From Stercorarius parasiticus (lineage: Eukaryota > Chordata > Aves > Charadriiformes > Stercorariidae), in the NCBI GenBank assembly GCA_013396915.1, contig VWZL01000429.1:124001-188000 (forward strand): a DNA stretch of 64,000 nt, written 5' to 3'. Made by a program: the position numbers and the translations under genes. The notes below the pieces were generated by a model. That model was not told the DNA's origin, searched no databases, and saw only the letters and a program-made list of their open reading frames with translations. This document shows, one piece after another, positions 13,671 through 27,174 of the stretch (the first letter of the stretch is position 1; every line of letters starts with the position of its first letter).

Positions 13671-16600
13671 AGAGCAGCACTGAGCGGGATTTCAGTTTAG
13701 TCAGAAAAATCTCCAGGTTTTAGAAGCATCCTCTGCAGAGATGGGCAGAGAACCTTGAGTATTTTCCCAAGCAAAAAGAAAGAACTCACTGTTGCTAATA
13801 TAACATTAGCTGAAGGTTGCTTAGGGATAAGAACAAAGTTCAGTCTCTTGGAAGAGACAGCCTGAGGGTGGCCACACTAGAGCCAACTGTAGTGTCACCC
13901 TCCAGTGCAAAAACAAGCTAGGGGAAGTCAGCTAAGGGATCAGACCTAGGTCTAGCTGTAGCTGTAACTGCTGTAAACATCATATTCCAAAACAAAACTG
14001 AAGAAAATTATCAGCTGAAGCAGGGAGCTGACTGCACCCATAATGATTAATATTTTCATGTATAAGGAGCTGGAGGAAAGTTCCCAGACTCTGCTAACAT
14101 TCACCACTTCTTATGACTGATAATATCAGGGCCAAGTAGTGCAGGAAAGTAGTTAAGGAATTGTTCCCATGAGGCCAAATCTACACAACTTTGCCCTCTT
14201 CATTTGTATGAAACTTGTTAAGAAGCTGCTGCTGCTTTCAAGGTAAAAGCTCTCCAAAGAACGCCCTGCTGTTCTCTTGGTGGATCCTACATAACCACAG
14301 GCTCGCAGTTCTCTTTAGGGGAGATTTTCTGAGGTACAGATGGGAGCTACATGCCCAGTTCCCATTATTTCCCGAAGACAATTACATGCTTAACTGCTCT
14401 CTGTGCCTTTTATAACCTTCCCTTTTAGAGTCAGATGTTCATGATTACATAGACTATCTACAATAGGTTTCACAACAGCAGTACTTTGAGGTACTTCTTT
14501 AAAGTACTGTTGGAAGGTTTGACAACATACACAAAATATAGAGTAATGATCATGTAGTCTATGGATTGTTTGTTCTAAGAAGCTGAGATTTTCATGCTAA
14601 AATAGGATACATTTTTAAGGAAACATACCCTCAGTCTAAAGTATATGTAATTATGGTTCATTCTGTTGCTCCAGTGGATTAAAACATTCATTATACAAGC
14701 CACAGATAAGATATAATCTGGGAGGTTGATGACTTTTTGCAACAGCACAGAAGATTAAAGGGGAGATTTTGTTGTAAATTAGTTGAGTTTGCAGCAGAAA
14801 ATTATGTCCACTATGTGGTAAAAGTGTTGCTGTCACTTTCATCTCTGGCCTTGCTTTATTTTATTGTTCCTAGTCTAGCTGGCTGTAAATCTTCAAAATT
14901 GCATAATGCCAATTAAGAAAAATAAAGAGCAAATTGAGATACCAGTATTCATAGAGGAATGCTGTTGGCTGAGGCCCCAGATATTTTTTGTGTCTCCAGT
15001 GATTTGCCTGTAACTGTTCCAGGAAGTTTGGGAAAAGCTTTGCATTGACATCATGCTGCAAATGCTGGAAAAGCTTTACCCTGGGAAAGATTTGAGGCCT
15101 AGTTCAATGTCCTGGGTAACCTATGCTGTGGTTTCTATGGACATTCTCAAGGTTAATGAATTTAGCAGAAATCTAACCCATCTCCTCCCCCTTTCAAAGC
15201 TGTTTTACTGAAGGGAAAGTTAACAAATTGTTTATTTTTGTGTCATTTTATTCCTGATTTCTCTTCCCAAAGTCTTGGGATTTTTTTTTTTTGGTTTAGG
15301 CTTTTTTTTTCCTTTCAATGCAGCTGCTCTGATGAACCACTTAAAGGGAAAGAACTTTATATTACCTTGATATTTTAAAAAGATATTTTTAATGCCCAGA
15401 GTAGTTTATTCTCACTACCAAAATAAGCAGATTAAGGATGACTCTCCTCTTCCTAATTTATGGGCATGAGATCTGTTTCTTTCTTTTTACAAATGAAAGA
15501 CAATAGACAAAAAGACAATGGACACAACTAAAAAGTAATTCTGAAAAACAACAAAGCCAGTGGGCCATTTAGCATTAGTTCAGGAAGGTGATCGTTTGGA
15601 TTAGCCATGTAAGAATTAGCTTCTGAGGAAGGGAGAAAGCATCCAATGTCTATTAGGTTCAGTGCTTAATCCCCCAGTGGAAGATTCATTTAGTGGAATT
15701 ACTATTTTGAGTGGAGTTCTGTTTTATAGGAATTATTGTATTTACTTTCACTTGTCAGCAACTGGTTGGGCTCTTCTGACCTAGGCTGGGCGACTCAGAA
15801 GCCGGGTGATCCAGTCTCTACAGAAGTATCAAAGACCTGGAAGCTGCATTGCTCTTCTCAAGCCGCCTGTTTCTCTCTGACTACAAGAGCTAGCTGACTA
15901 GTTTGAATTGAAACCTTATTTTTAGATGACTAAAGTTAGTCAAGAAAATGCTCCACTGAATAAATTCTAATAATTGTATTGCTCTTCGTTTCCAGGTTAA
16001 ATCTAGCAATATGAAAGGCATGTAAAAGATGTAAAAAAAAATTTTGTGAGAAGCAGCAATCATTTTTTCTGATAAAGGTTGGGAAAAAACAGGAAACAGA
16101 ATGACCTTGAATGTTCACAGAAAGTGAACTTCTATTGCAGTTGTTTCTAAATGTGCCGGTTTTTCTGCCTTCTTATTCTTGACGTACATTTTCTTCATAA
16201 ATATGTTGTACAGGAAAAATTGTTTTTATAACCTCTCACATTTGGCAAATTGAAACCCCAATGTCTCATTTTACTTTGCTGATATTTCACAGACAAGGGT
16301 AAGTAACATCTTAGAAACAATGCTAAGACTGTGTGTACTTGTTGTTTTTAATAAAACTGTCAAGTACTAAAACCCTGTGAGTGCATAGGTATATTTATAG
16401 ATTGTTTCTCTCCAAATGGATTGGAAGAATTATTTTTAAAACCACATTCCCAAATGTAAAGCTAGGGAAAGAAAAATTAACTCATTACAAAAAATATTAC
16501 AAAGAAATTAATGCAGGTCTTGGACAGAGACAGAAAAAGACATGAACTATTGAGTAGACTCAATAAAAATTATTCATTCAAAATTTTATTTAAAGAACTA

Positions 16601-19600
16601 TTAAAATGTATTCTAAAAATAATTTGATTCTAAGCAAGAAAAACAAAAAATTAACTAGTAGAAGCTATTTTGTTTCCCTTTGGTTTTAGTGTGTGTGGCT
16701 TTTTACTGTTGTAGCAACCATATTCAAAACAGATAATCTACTATGAACATTTCAGAGTATATTATAACCCTTACTGGACTTCAAAACCACAGGTAAGCAT
16801 CATATATTTCTGTATGCAGGTAAGCAAACTCAGATATAGACAGATTATGCCCAATACTTTAAGTTCAAGTACTTGCTTTTAGTACACAAGCACTTAAAAT
16901 CACTGACTACAAACCCCCAGTGAATTTAGCCAGAGGGAGAGTCCAGGGGTTTGATCTGCAAAAGTATTTAGGCCACTAAATCACATCAGCTATTTTAGTG
17001 GAAGCTGGATGCTTAAATACATTTCTGGATATGGCTATAAAACTGAAAGAACATATTAAGTACTGCTTTTCTTAAATGTCCAGATACCTTGTAAAAATAG
17101 CTGGTCCAAATTAGTTAGTCAGACTTACCCTATAAGCCTGTAATAGTAGCAGTACTTTTAGGCACTTTTTAATAGACGTACAGAAGCCATCAAATTAATC
17201 AAGCATTACCTGAAGCTGAAAGTGTCAAAGAAAGGGCATCTCAGTCTTATCCTTGAAACATAATTTTGGTCATATCCTCAGATAAGATTTTAAGGCTTGG
17301 GTAATTTCTCAGAGTCAGAAACCCAAGTCAAATTAGCCCCTTGCCTCCACATAATGAAGTTGTTTTCTCCATTTATCAAATCTGAAAGCCACATCTATAT
17401 TAGTATCCTTGTGGACAGCCAATAAATCCATCCGTCTTATATATACATAGGCATCAGAACCCCAAGACATGTTTTCTTGCTCTATATCAACTCCACAAAT
17501 GCTAAGAGATGGGGCCTAAACCATACGCTTCACTGTGGTTGTTCTGAAAGGATCAACTAATACCTCTAAGTGCCCTTCATTTTGATGCTGGGTGCAATGA
17601 GAAGCTGAAAATGCTCAGCTCAAGGCTGAAGGTTCTCATAGGCTTTAAGGACACTTCAGCTTTAAGAGTAGAAATAATCTGGCTCAGTGTAGATGTCAAC
17701 ACAATTAATCATCCTGGGTTCCTTTGACAGTCAATGGAGATCTATTCAGTGTAGACAGTGGAGTTCAGGTTGTGATTCATGTCATCCTAAAGTACATACT
17801 TAAAATAGGTCAGAAAAACCATGCCCTAATAAGGCCTGTTTCTCTTCATAGACTACAGACAGAGCCTAAGATGATGAACTCAGCTGAAGATAGCTGTAGT
17901 TAAAATTAATCCGTGCCTGTATTATGCAATAAAACCTTTGTGGATGTAGTCTATTGTACCTATTGCTGTGTTTTTCAAAGACGAGGATGAAGAAAAAGAA
18001 AGTATACATATTTTTAAGCCTAGACTCTTGCAGCTTTACCTGTAAATATATCCCAAAACTTTAATATATCTATTTTAGGGTTACGGTCAAAATTATTGTA
18101 AAGAGACTCTGAAGAATCAAGGTCTTCAAAGAAAAAAAGAAGTAGAAAATTAGACATGGGATTTTAAAAGCAAAGGGATTTGAATGTCTAATAGAAATTG
18201 AGCAAGCATATCCCTTGGGTTTCTTTGAAAGCCTAAATATTAGTAAAAGGAAAATTAGATCAAGAAAATCTTGGCATTTCTTACCATTTTTTTATTGAAA
18301 AGGGAATGTAGCAAAAATAGCTAGTTCTCTTTTAGCAGATGTGTTAATGTAAAGTCGTTCTTTCCTTTATTCCATCATATTTTACGTCTGGAGAAAGAAG
18401 AACATTCCAGTAGGCACATTTTATTCACTTCAGGTTTTTTCAGTGCACATGAATCCACATTTATGCAGCCTCTGACCACTGATTTTGAAAAATAAAACTC
18501 ACAGGAATCCTGTGAGCATAGCTCTTTTTCAAAAGCACCATTTAAAACCTTAAAAATAATTGCTTGTATTCCACTCCAACTACACAATATTAAGCTCTGT
18601 CCATTAAGAAGTTTCTAAAGAGATTTTGATAGGAAGACTTATAATGAATACCTTGACTAATAAAAAAAACAAAAGTGTATGTATTTATCTTTACATTAGT
18701 CTGTCTCTGTCTCTTTCGACAGGAAATGTTATAGGACTGTGATTACCAGGCACTGAGGGTTTTTTTAACGTGTAAAATAGAGAAGAGAGGGGACAAGCTC
18801 TGGTGAGGAAAATGCAAGCATTGTACAACTCACCAGACCTCCTGTCCCAGAGAGATTTATTTATTGGAAATTATGGCAAGAGGAAAAAGACTAAATAACT
18901 TTAAGTCCCTAGTTATTATGTCATATGTAGCTCCATAGTACAATATAGCCACAATCTGCTGTTTTGTAAACTGAGCTGTCAAACACTTGTTATTTTAAAG
19001 CTGCAGCTTTTCAGGGTCCTCTGACAGCCAGTGGTCCCAGCTCTCAGCCTGATTCATGGCTGGCTCTGAGACAGAGGAAGTTCGCGTCTGCTATAATCTA
19101 AACACTTTGCAAATGGAGCATTGGAACAGTGGTGAAAGAAGAAAATAGTCTAAACCCTATAACCCAGACAAGAATCCTGCAAAGCTTCTGGGGAGAAGTA
19201 CAACAGCACAGTGTGCAAGATCAGCAAATGTACTCACATGGTTTTATTTCAAAAACTCTCAGAGTTTCAGGCAGGGGGAAGAAGTTGATTTTAAGCCACT
19301 TAGCTGAAAAGCAGTGAAAATTAGTCTCTGTCAAAAATATGGAAACAATGTCCCAGATGTGTACTTCTGCAACATCTGTATTTTCCATTTCAAGTGTAAA
19401 TACAAAAAGGTTGGTTGTAGGAGGATTTCTCTTTCTCCTCCCCTCCCTCCAACCCCTGAGAGTTGTGTCTGGCCCTTAAATTCAGATCAACGGAGGACTA
19501 TAAAGCATAAAGAGATGTGGATAATTTCCACTGCACTGAATTCTAGATCTACTGTTTCAGAGGCATCATGCAGGCAGTGAAGGGAAGATGTATTCCTGGG

Positions 19601-22600
19601 CTGTGATAACACACCCCTATAATACTGAGATAATGAAATCAAGACACATCTATTGCTTATTCTTTATTAAAGGAAACAAATGTCCAAATCCAGGGAAAAA
19701 TATTTTAAAAGCTCACTAATTAATTAAGCCAAGGCACATGTATGATATAATGGTAGCCTAGAATTAATTTCCCATTTTACCCTAGTTACAGTTCTCCCAC
19801 ACTTGCAGTCTTCCTTGTCTCCAGTATATGTGTTTGTTCCCCGTCTAAACCTCATTCTCTGTTCCCCTCCTACCAATTTCCATAGAGCAAACCTCATCAA
19901 AACACCCTGCCAGGACATAAAAGAGGACTTCCATCTATCCCTTTACTGCCTAGTCTGACCAAGTGTAGAAGATGATTATTTTAATTACTTATATATACCT
20001 TGTTAGGACGTATATGTAGCCTCAGGATAGCATTCTAGCTACAAGTTTCTCTCAACTGTCAGGAAAAAATATGTTTCTGGATGAAAACTTGGTAATTCTG
20101 TCCTACCAGACCTCATGACAACATAAATCAAACATATTTTGTAGTTTGTGTCTGGTGAATTATGGCTCATTTCTTTAGCATTCATTTTATAGACAGTAAC
20201 ACAATACAGAAGGAATTGCTGCAAAAAGGAAGAACTTGTGAGAAGAAATAGTAGTATAATTTGTATACGTTCTGTGCAGAAAGACACAATGCTGAAGATT
20301 TTGGCAACTTACTTCAAATGTTTATAGCAGCCATAATACTTGCCTTTCAAAAAAATGATTTATGGGCAGCTGGAATTTACACACATTGTTTGGAATTTGT
20401 GGAAGAATCTATATGGTGGTTCATGGCCTTCAGAAAGCTGGATGCCTTAAAGTAGAGCCTTGGAGAATATGGAAAGTAGACTCAAAAAGTATCTGCAAAC
20501 TTGTGCCAGCGTTATGGCCTTTGTCATCAAGCAATGGAAAGGCTTTTCTCATTTAACTGAAGCAATTAAGTCTCCCCGCTCTCACTAAAAAAAACCACAA
20601 CTGTCTGCTGTTGGTCTGAAGAATCGCACCAAGTGAATGTAAATTTTAATTTCATGGTGCAAGTGTTAAATTATTGCCATCTAAGCTGTCTGCCAATATT
20701 ACATTAAATCCCACCACATTTTAATAATTCTCCTTTTGTTTTCGATGGAAATACCACATGTGTTAGGATTTGGAAGTTTTTATGTGCAATTAGAGCCCTG
20801 AGAACTACCACACAACCATATTCAGTTCACATAATTGGACTGAGAGGAAACTATCAGTTCTGAAATGGTTTGTGTCCTTCTGTGCATCTGTGTGCGTATA
20901 AAATAAAATGTATTTTTTCCTCATCCTGTGATAAAATGTAAGAAAATCCTTGCCATTTAAATTGAACATATAGCTGGGTGTTCTAAACTAATCTCAAAAC
21001 AATTGTTGGAGTGCATGTAAATACAAATCTGTCCTTCTGAACCCCAGAATTCCTTCCTTACATTTTCTTTCTTTTCTCTTATGATACTAACATGGATAGT
21101 TATCGGTTCCCTGTCTTTACAGTGCACTGAATGACATTTTTCAGATTCCCAAACCATAGAAATCGGAACCATCCTCTTTGCCGTAGAAAGAAATACTGAT
21201 TTTTCTTTCAGGACTGCAGAACTAAAAACAAACTTGACAATGTTCATAAGATCGCATCACCGTAAGTTGCTTGAAAAAGATAACCACGTGGAGACATTTT
21301 CAGTATAAATGGTTTTAAAGGTTTTTATAAACTTATATAAAGAATTGGAAAAAGCTGGGAAAAGCAAGAGGTGAGTCTCAAACACTTATGAAAGCATCAA
21401 TTTCTGTTTAGGCATTTTCTGGGGGGGGAAGAGGTTTTAATTTCTCTTCCATAAAGCCCACTAAGGTCTGTTAGATGACACTGCACTGACATTTCTCAAT
21501 GGCCAGTGGCTCACTAGCTCAGCACGGTCAGTCCCTCGCCTGGAGTGGCACTGGCCATTCCTAGTCGAGAAGTTACTTAGTGTATTTGTGTCATTTGTGC
21601 TTGAACAAACAGGCCCATTCTCTCTGGCCCCACAAAATTAACACTGACACAAGTGCCAATGAGGTGAAATTTAGAAAAGGCAGAGAAATGCCACTAATTC
21701 TGCTCTTCTCTGACTTTATGATTTCATCCAGGAAGTAAGCTAGGAGTTGCAAATCCAAGCAGAGTTATGTTCCCAAGTCCTGTTTCAGCACCTAAGCTTC
21801 CATCAGAACCCATGAGCTAAGCACACAAAGGAGATTTAAGAGCTCATCTATCCTTGGGAGTCTGACCTTTCTTTCAAGAAAGAAGAAATGGAGCCTGTGA
21901 GCTTTTCCTTTCCTTTTCCCCCCTCTTAGTGAATAGAAACGTTACCCAGGCTGTCGAAAAGTAGAGTTCAGTGCCCTCTTTTGCCAGAGGAGTTTCGAGT
22001 CCCACCCCCAATACTAATAATATACTTTAGATCATATGGCATCAAATGATCACCAATGGCAGCACACCCTCCTACTAGAGCTATTCCACTTTGCAAGGAC
22101 CCACCTTTTTTTTCTGAGCAAAGACTGAGACTTATCTCTCTAACTACTACATCAGTGAGTCTGTTTCTGAGAGAATATCCCCTTTGTTTCCCTATGCAGT
22201 TCTAGTTATTCAGTAAGACACTGATAGCAGCTGAGACTGAGATTTGGAGAGTCCTCTCAGCACAGAGGAGACCATCTCATTGCAAAGCTACTGGAAGAAT
22301 GTTGAGGTACCACAATCCCATCTTCCAAATGTCTGCAGACACAGACAGTTCTGTGCATGCCTACAAGCTCACTTGTGGAGAAATTTACTGACAGAAAATT
22401 AAACATTGATAGGATCAGATAGAAACTAGGGAGGAATCTTGAATATCAGGAAGACTCCAACAAAATACTATCCATCTTACTTAGACATCTGAGATGTCTA
22501 AAAGTATCTAAGATCTATGTCTTTAACCAAAATGGTTGTACTGAACCAGTGTTGCCCCATTCCCTGCATTTGCTGAGGTGACTAGACATGTATCTCCTGT

Positions 22601-23110
22601 CTTATCTTTCTCCAGGATTCTGCTGACCACACAGTTGCCCACTGTATGGCAAGCCAAGCATTTCTCTACACTTTCGTTAACTATTGAATTGATGCTGTTG
22701 TCTAAACTTACATTTCTAGTGCCTTTTGAAGCATACATAGAGCTGACAGAAAGAACACAGGACTCACTCTAACTGAGATTTCCTGGTGTGGCAGCTGGAG
22801 GCAAAGCAGTTGTCCTAGGAAATTTCAAATGGTCTTGTGTTTCAACAACCCAGCTGAACCCTGGCTCTCTTTTGACTGCAATGGGAACTAATCCACATAT
22901 ACATACCCTAGAGGCATATACCTAAATTTTGGGTTCAATCAGTGGCAATGAATCCTACTCAAGAGTCACAGACTCTGAATCTGGGACATAACACAGTGGG
23001 ATGCACCCAAGAGTCCTTTCTTCCCTTACAGGGGCCGCTTAGGGGTTCAGTAAGGGCGGGGAGGAGAGAATAAACTCCCAACAGAAGGTATCTGTAAACT
23101 TATTCCCTGC

Positions 23111-23687
23111 TGTTGGAGTTTAACCCCAGCCAGCAACTAGGACCATGCAGCCACTTGCTCACTGCCCGCAGTTGGGATGGGGAGAGAATCGGAAGAGTAA
23201 ATTGAGAAAAAATTCATGAGTTGAGACAAATACGGTTTAACAGGTGGAGCAAAAGCTGTGCACATAAGCAAAGGAAAACAAGGAATTCATTCACTGCTTC
23301 CCATCGGCAGGCAGGTGTTCAGCCATTTCCAGGAAAGCAGGGCTCCACATCACACATAATGGTTACTTGGGAAGACAAATGCCACCACTCTGAACAGCTT
23401 CCCCTTACTTCTTCTTCCTCCAGCTTTATATACTGAGCATGATGTCATATGGTATCCCTTTGGTCAGTTGGGGTCACCTGTACCAAACGTGCCTTCTCTC
23501 AACTTTTTCTGCACTCACAGTCTACTCACTGGCAGGGCAGTGTGAGAGGCAGAAAAGACATTGACTGCTTAGCAACAATCAAAAACATCAGTGCACTATC
23601 AACACTGTTCTCTTCCCGAACCCAAAACATAGTCCCACACCAGCTATTAGTAAGGAATTCAACTTCATCCCAGCTGAAACCATGACA
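23111..23687 (-). mobile_element. Solo LTR of an avian endogenous retrovirus
   Basis: A 577-bp unit is bounded by TG and CA. Read on the minus strand it starts TGTCATGGTTTCAGCTGGG and ends GGTTAAACTCCAACA, matching from memory a very common avian LTR type (TguLTR5-like). Landmarks in minus-strand order: start; TATA box AGTATATAAAG at 23424-23434 (reverse complement); the GTCTTCCCAAGTAACCATTA block at about 23358-23377; a degenerate ATTAAA-like signal near 23236; end. No primer-binding site, gag, pol or env sequence flanks it on either side, so it is a solo LTR left by LTR-LTR recombination. I found no clear target-site duplication (flanks CCCTGC and CCTTCT), which fits an old insertion. The orientation follows from the TATA direction. 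Confidence 0.9.
23424..23434 (-). promoter_or_regulatory. TATA box of the solo LTR
   Basis: CTTTATATACT on the plus strand reads AGTATATAAAG on the minus strand, a canonical TATA box. Next to it lies GCATGATGTCATATGG, a CRE-like ATGTCAT. It is in the expected place for the U3 promoter of this LTR family. Whether it still drives transcription into 23.1 kb and below is unknown. Confidence 0.65.
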
Positions 23688-23873
23688 CCTTCTCAGAATA
23701 CAAGAACAAAGTGGTAATGGTAGTGGTTCTTAAGGTTTTACTCCAAATAAATTATCTTGGTGGGTTTAAGTGTTTTGGAACCAGCATTGACTATGATTTC
23801 ACATGTATAGCCTGAAAACCTGTGTAATCAAAATGCACATTACAAACAAGGTTTACTGGTGAGGGCCTAACCT

Positions 23874-23894
23874 TGTAAACAAGCCTTGTTTACA
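23874..23894. promoter_or_regulatory. Palindromic pair of forkhead-type sites
   Basis: TGTAAACAA at 23874-23882 and its exact reverse complement TTGTTTACA at 23886-23894 flank a GCC centre. Each arm contains GTAAACA/TGTTTAC, the core that FOX-family proteins bind. A third related word (TTACAAACAAGG) lies about 35 bp upstream at 23840. The arrangement is seen directly; binding is inference. Confidence 0.4.
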
Positions 23895-24480
23895 CAAGAA
23901 GACAATAGGACTCTTCTTTTGTTTCAGAGTTTACATGGTCAGCGACTGAGATCATTATTTTTCAAATGTGGTGATGGGAAGACACAGTAAATACCCTTGT
24001 GAAGTTTTTACAATGAATCCTGTAAATAAAGCCCATGACAGAAATGCATAGTGTCTCCAAAGAAACAATTATGATGTATTGTGTTTGAATAATGACTCAC
24101 AATGTTTTATCATCATCTGTTTACATAATAAGTCATAATAACATTTCAGAATACGGTGTATGCATTTTTACAATTGTCTTAAGTGTACAGAGGGGAATTG
24201 CCACAGCCTAGCATCATAAACTTTGTAAACCTTTCTTGGAGACTGCTTTTTTATCCCCATCCTCTTCTGCTCAAACAAAAATGTGAAGGAAACAGAACAC
24301 ACAAATAAAACTGCATTAAAATAGTCCCATGTGTCTGGCTAAAACAAAAGACAGGAAATTCTTAAAAGTGTGGTTATAAACTGAAAAATGCCTATAAACA
24401 TGGCTTCCTAGTGTCCTAGGTTTATGTATTCATAATTATTTCACGATCAATATTTTCTTTGTTTATATATATACAAATGG

Positions 24481-24575
24481 CATTGGTCTAAGAGCCAAGA
24501 CCACATTCTTAGCCTGAGATCTGGAATATAATCCCTGCTGCTGCTGGCTTCTTCTTTAGCATTAAAGATGTAACT
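24481..24575 (+). repeat. Possible ancient tRNA-derived SINE (MIR-like)
   Basis: The order of short blocks (TTGGTCTAAGAGCCAAGACC, then GATCTGG, then CCCTGCTGCTGCTGGCTTC) resembles the 5' tRNA-related part of MIR-type amniote SINEs: '..GTGGTTAGAGC..GGTTC..CCC..CTCTGCCACTGGCT'. Divergence is high and the B-box is not intact. A profile search with the MIR/AmnSINE models would decide. Confidence 0.3.
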
Positions 24576-25479
24576 GAATGAAGTCCCTAGATTTCAGCTT
24601 CTGGAAGCTTTATGATTTAAGTATATTTTGAATCTTCAGCCATGTTCCATTTTGGAGACTGAGGTCCAGATTAAACTTTCAAGAATTACATGGAAAATCT
24701 CAATGAACTCCAGCGATGTCAGGAGGAAAAAAGGCACTGCAGTTCCAGCAAAAGTGCTGAGCACTTTCCAAGGGCTTAAAGGGACCTTGTTGCCCACAGG
24801 AAGATCCAGAAAGGGGCCGAGGTGCTCACAGACCCAGGCAATGCAACCTCTGCCTAGATTTCAGGCATCTAGCCCACAAAGTAGAATAAAACCCCAAGAT
24901 TAGATATTTGTTACGGAAACCATATGACAGCTTAAGTAGCTCAGGGCACTGACTCAAAGAAAACATAAACACTGCAGAGGTAGCTAATTAACTCACAATA
25001 CTGAAACTCAAATGGCGTCACTCTATGGAGTTTAGGCACTTGGTGTCACATCTGAAAACTGTGGCTGTTCCAACCCAGTTAGGATTCACAGACCATTAGG
25101 CGCATTCAAGCTGTTCTTGCAAAGGTTCAGGCTTTTTTGTAAAACTGACGAAGATGAGATCGTAACAATGTTATGTAGGTTTATTCCTGGCTCTACCATT
25201 TAATGAAAAATAGACATAAAACTTCTGAGGGGCAAAAACAAAGGCCAGAAACCATCTTGCTCCATACAGTTTCCTTTTTTCTTATCTGTCTCCATGAATC
25301 TGAGTTAATTTTGCAGATGGAGTCCATAACACCTGCCCAGCTATGTAGGCTAGCCTGCGACCCTATGGGTATGGTGTGTTTCCTCAGAAATGAGAGGTTT
25401 AAATGCCCAAGATCAAAGCAGATGTAAAAAAAAAAGTCTTTTGCTTATGAAAGGTTCCCAGTTTTATTGGAGCATATTT

Positions 25480-25870
25480 ATGAAACGACTTGGGTTGGAA
25501 GAGACCTTCAAAGATCATCTAGTCCAACTCCCCCTGCCGTGGGCAGTAACATCTTTCACTAGATCAGGCTGCTCAAAGCCCCATCCAACCTGACTTTAAA
25601 CACTTCCAATGATCGAGCACCCACAAATTCTCTAGGCAACCTGTTCCAGTTTGTCAACACTCCTCTTGTAAAAGATTTCTTCTTCATATCCAATCTAAAT
25701 CTACCTTCTTTCAGTTTAAAACCATTGCCCTTTGTGCTGTCACTACAGGCCCTGGCAAAAAGTCTTTCTCCATCTTTCTTATAAGCCCCCTTTATATATT
25801 GAAAGGAGGCAAGAAGGTGTCCCCAGAGCTTTCTGTTCTCCAGGCTAAAAATGCCCAACTCTCTCAAGCT
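25480..25870 (-). mobile_element. CR1 LINE, 5'-truncated copy
   Basis: The plus strand shows CTTGGGTTGGAAGAGACCTT, then AAAGATCATCTAGTCCAACT: the reverse of the CR1 3' end, whose terminal 8-mers are degraded. The minus-strand open frame 25559-25930 (123 codons) carries the C-terminal CR1 ORF2 motifs LRELGIFSLENRKL, GNGFKLKEGRFRLD and WNRLPREF in one unbroken frame. Its first residues lie outside the element. All catalytic domains are absent. Confidence 0.93.
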
Positions 25871-27174
25871 ATTAAATTGTGTGGGTCTGAGCGCACTTCC
25901 TGGGTCACAGCTATAAGCGAGCCACCTCACTTATCTTCAGGATTCCCAGAGTGCTTAATTCAGATGGCATTACCTGCCTCGTTAGCCTTTCTGAGAATGG
26001 CCAGAAACAGAACATCACATGCCCTGGAAAAGCTTCAGAGCAAACAAGGAAGTCAATTATTTTTAAATGACATTGAAGTAAGGCAGCCAGCGAATGCAAG
26101 GTTTTGAAGTCACAATTTCAATGTGGCGCCTTAAACCTCACTGTGTTCTATTTTAGTTAAGTAGTTTTATTGACCCTAACCTGTTGCTGATTTGTGAAAT
26201 GTAAAAGCATGTAGATGTGTCTCCCGTGTCAGGTGCTGATTCTGCATTGCTTATGAAGAACCAACCAATTACAATTAAATTCTTCACTAAATGAACACAG
26301 CTACAGCTCAAAGTCTGTTCCGGTTCCTAAAAGGTGGGTTTTTTTTTTTTACACGGAACACTTCTTCGTTATTTTTTTCAGAAAGACTTTTCAGAAAGAC
26401 TTTCTGACATGTATCATTTGCTTTAAAGTTTATTAATGTATTTCTCATGCAGTTGCATTATTAAGGCAAAAAGATCAAAAGGATAGATAGGTTCAGAGCA
26501 CAAGCTGTAAACTAGTTAGATTTCAAGATGACTGACAATATTTGAACCTTGTTCTGACAAACTACACAAATGACTAAAGAAGTGGATTCTTCAGCTGACT
26601 CTTCTAAACAGACTTCCACCACAGGACTAGACATATCCTATGGCAAAGGGGAGGGTTTGGGCTGCACAGCTATACAGCCACTGTCATGCAAAAGCACATA
26701 CACCACCACGAACATAGCTTTTTTTTTTTTCCCCCTCCTCCAGTAGATCCAGGTGCATGGTCCTACAACTACTCTTTATCCCGGTTCAGTTTCTATCTAC
26801 TCAGCCTCTGTGTCAATCCTTTCCTTCAGCCATATAATCTCCTGATAGTTCACCAGCACAGATAATGTGGGCAACAGAAATACCACTCATGCACATACCA
26901 GCTGAGTCTATGCACAGTGTTGGAACACATAACTTATGTTTCCTATATGATGGCAATTTTCTTGATATAGAGCTTTCTTTTGCTTAATTATTAAAAGCTG
27001 TATAATGTGTCAGGACATGTAGCAGTTCATGAGGAAACTGGGTTTTTTTTGTGTCCAGCAGTTACTTAGATGTTTGCAGAGCATCCAGTTTATACACAAA
27101 AATGAACCAGTTTGCCTCCTTAGCTCAACGACCAATTCAGCTCTCAGAATCTTTCTTAATAGTATGCTTTATTT
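25871..27174. other. Non-coding DNA between two CR1 copies
   Basis: No gene is recognised. Open frames of 102 (+) and 62 (-) codons start inside the adjacent CR1 and have no other resemblance. There is a T-run at 26338-26350, a 13-bp tandem duplication at 26378 (listed separately) and a T/C-rich tract at 26720-26745. Confidence 0.5.
26378..26403. repeat. Exact tandem duplication of a 13-mer
   Basis: TCAGAAAGACTTT occurs twice head to tail (26378-26390 and 26391-26403), just after a T-run. This is a small recent duplication. Confidence 0.85.

Larger units (their letters stand above)
11991..23110. other. About 11 kb without a recognised gene or dispersed repeat
   Basis: This is the longest stretch in the window with no CR1 or LTR. 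All open frames are short (104 codons or fewer) and none is recognised. There are A-rich tracts at 13388-13415 and 13594-13670, T-rich tracts near 15280-15310, and A+T-rich stretches around 16540-16640. No splice-site pair with a sustained frame stands out. Absence of repeats is compatible with purifying selection against insertions, but that is only inference. Confidence 0.5.
23688..25479. other. Non-coding DNA between the solo LTR and a CR1
   Basis: No gene is recognised; the 91-codon frame at 24628-24903 (+) has no family resemblance. The stretch contains a forkhead-type palindrome (23874-23894) and a possible old SINE (24481-24575), listed separately. The part at 24000-24330 has many TAAT/ATTA, TGACTCA and octamer-like ATGCAT words and reads like a candidate conserved non-coding element, which needs alignment to establish. 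Confidence 0.5.

Noticed and set aside
25559..25930. 123-codon minus-strand frame as a gene
   Set aside because: It is the C-terminal part of CR1 ORF2 plus unrelated flank, not a host gene.
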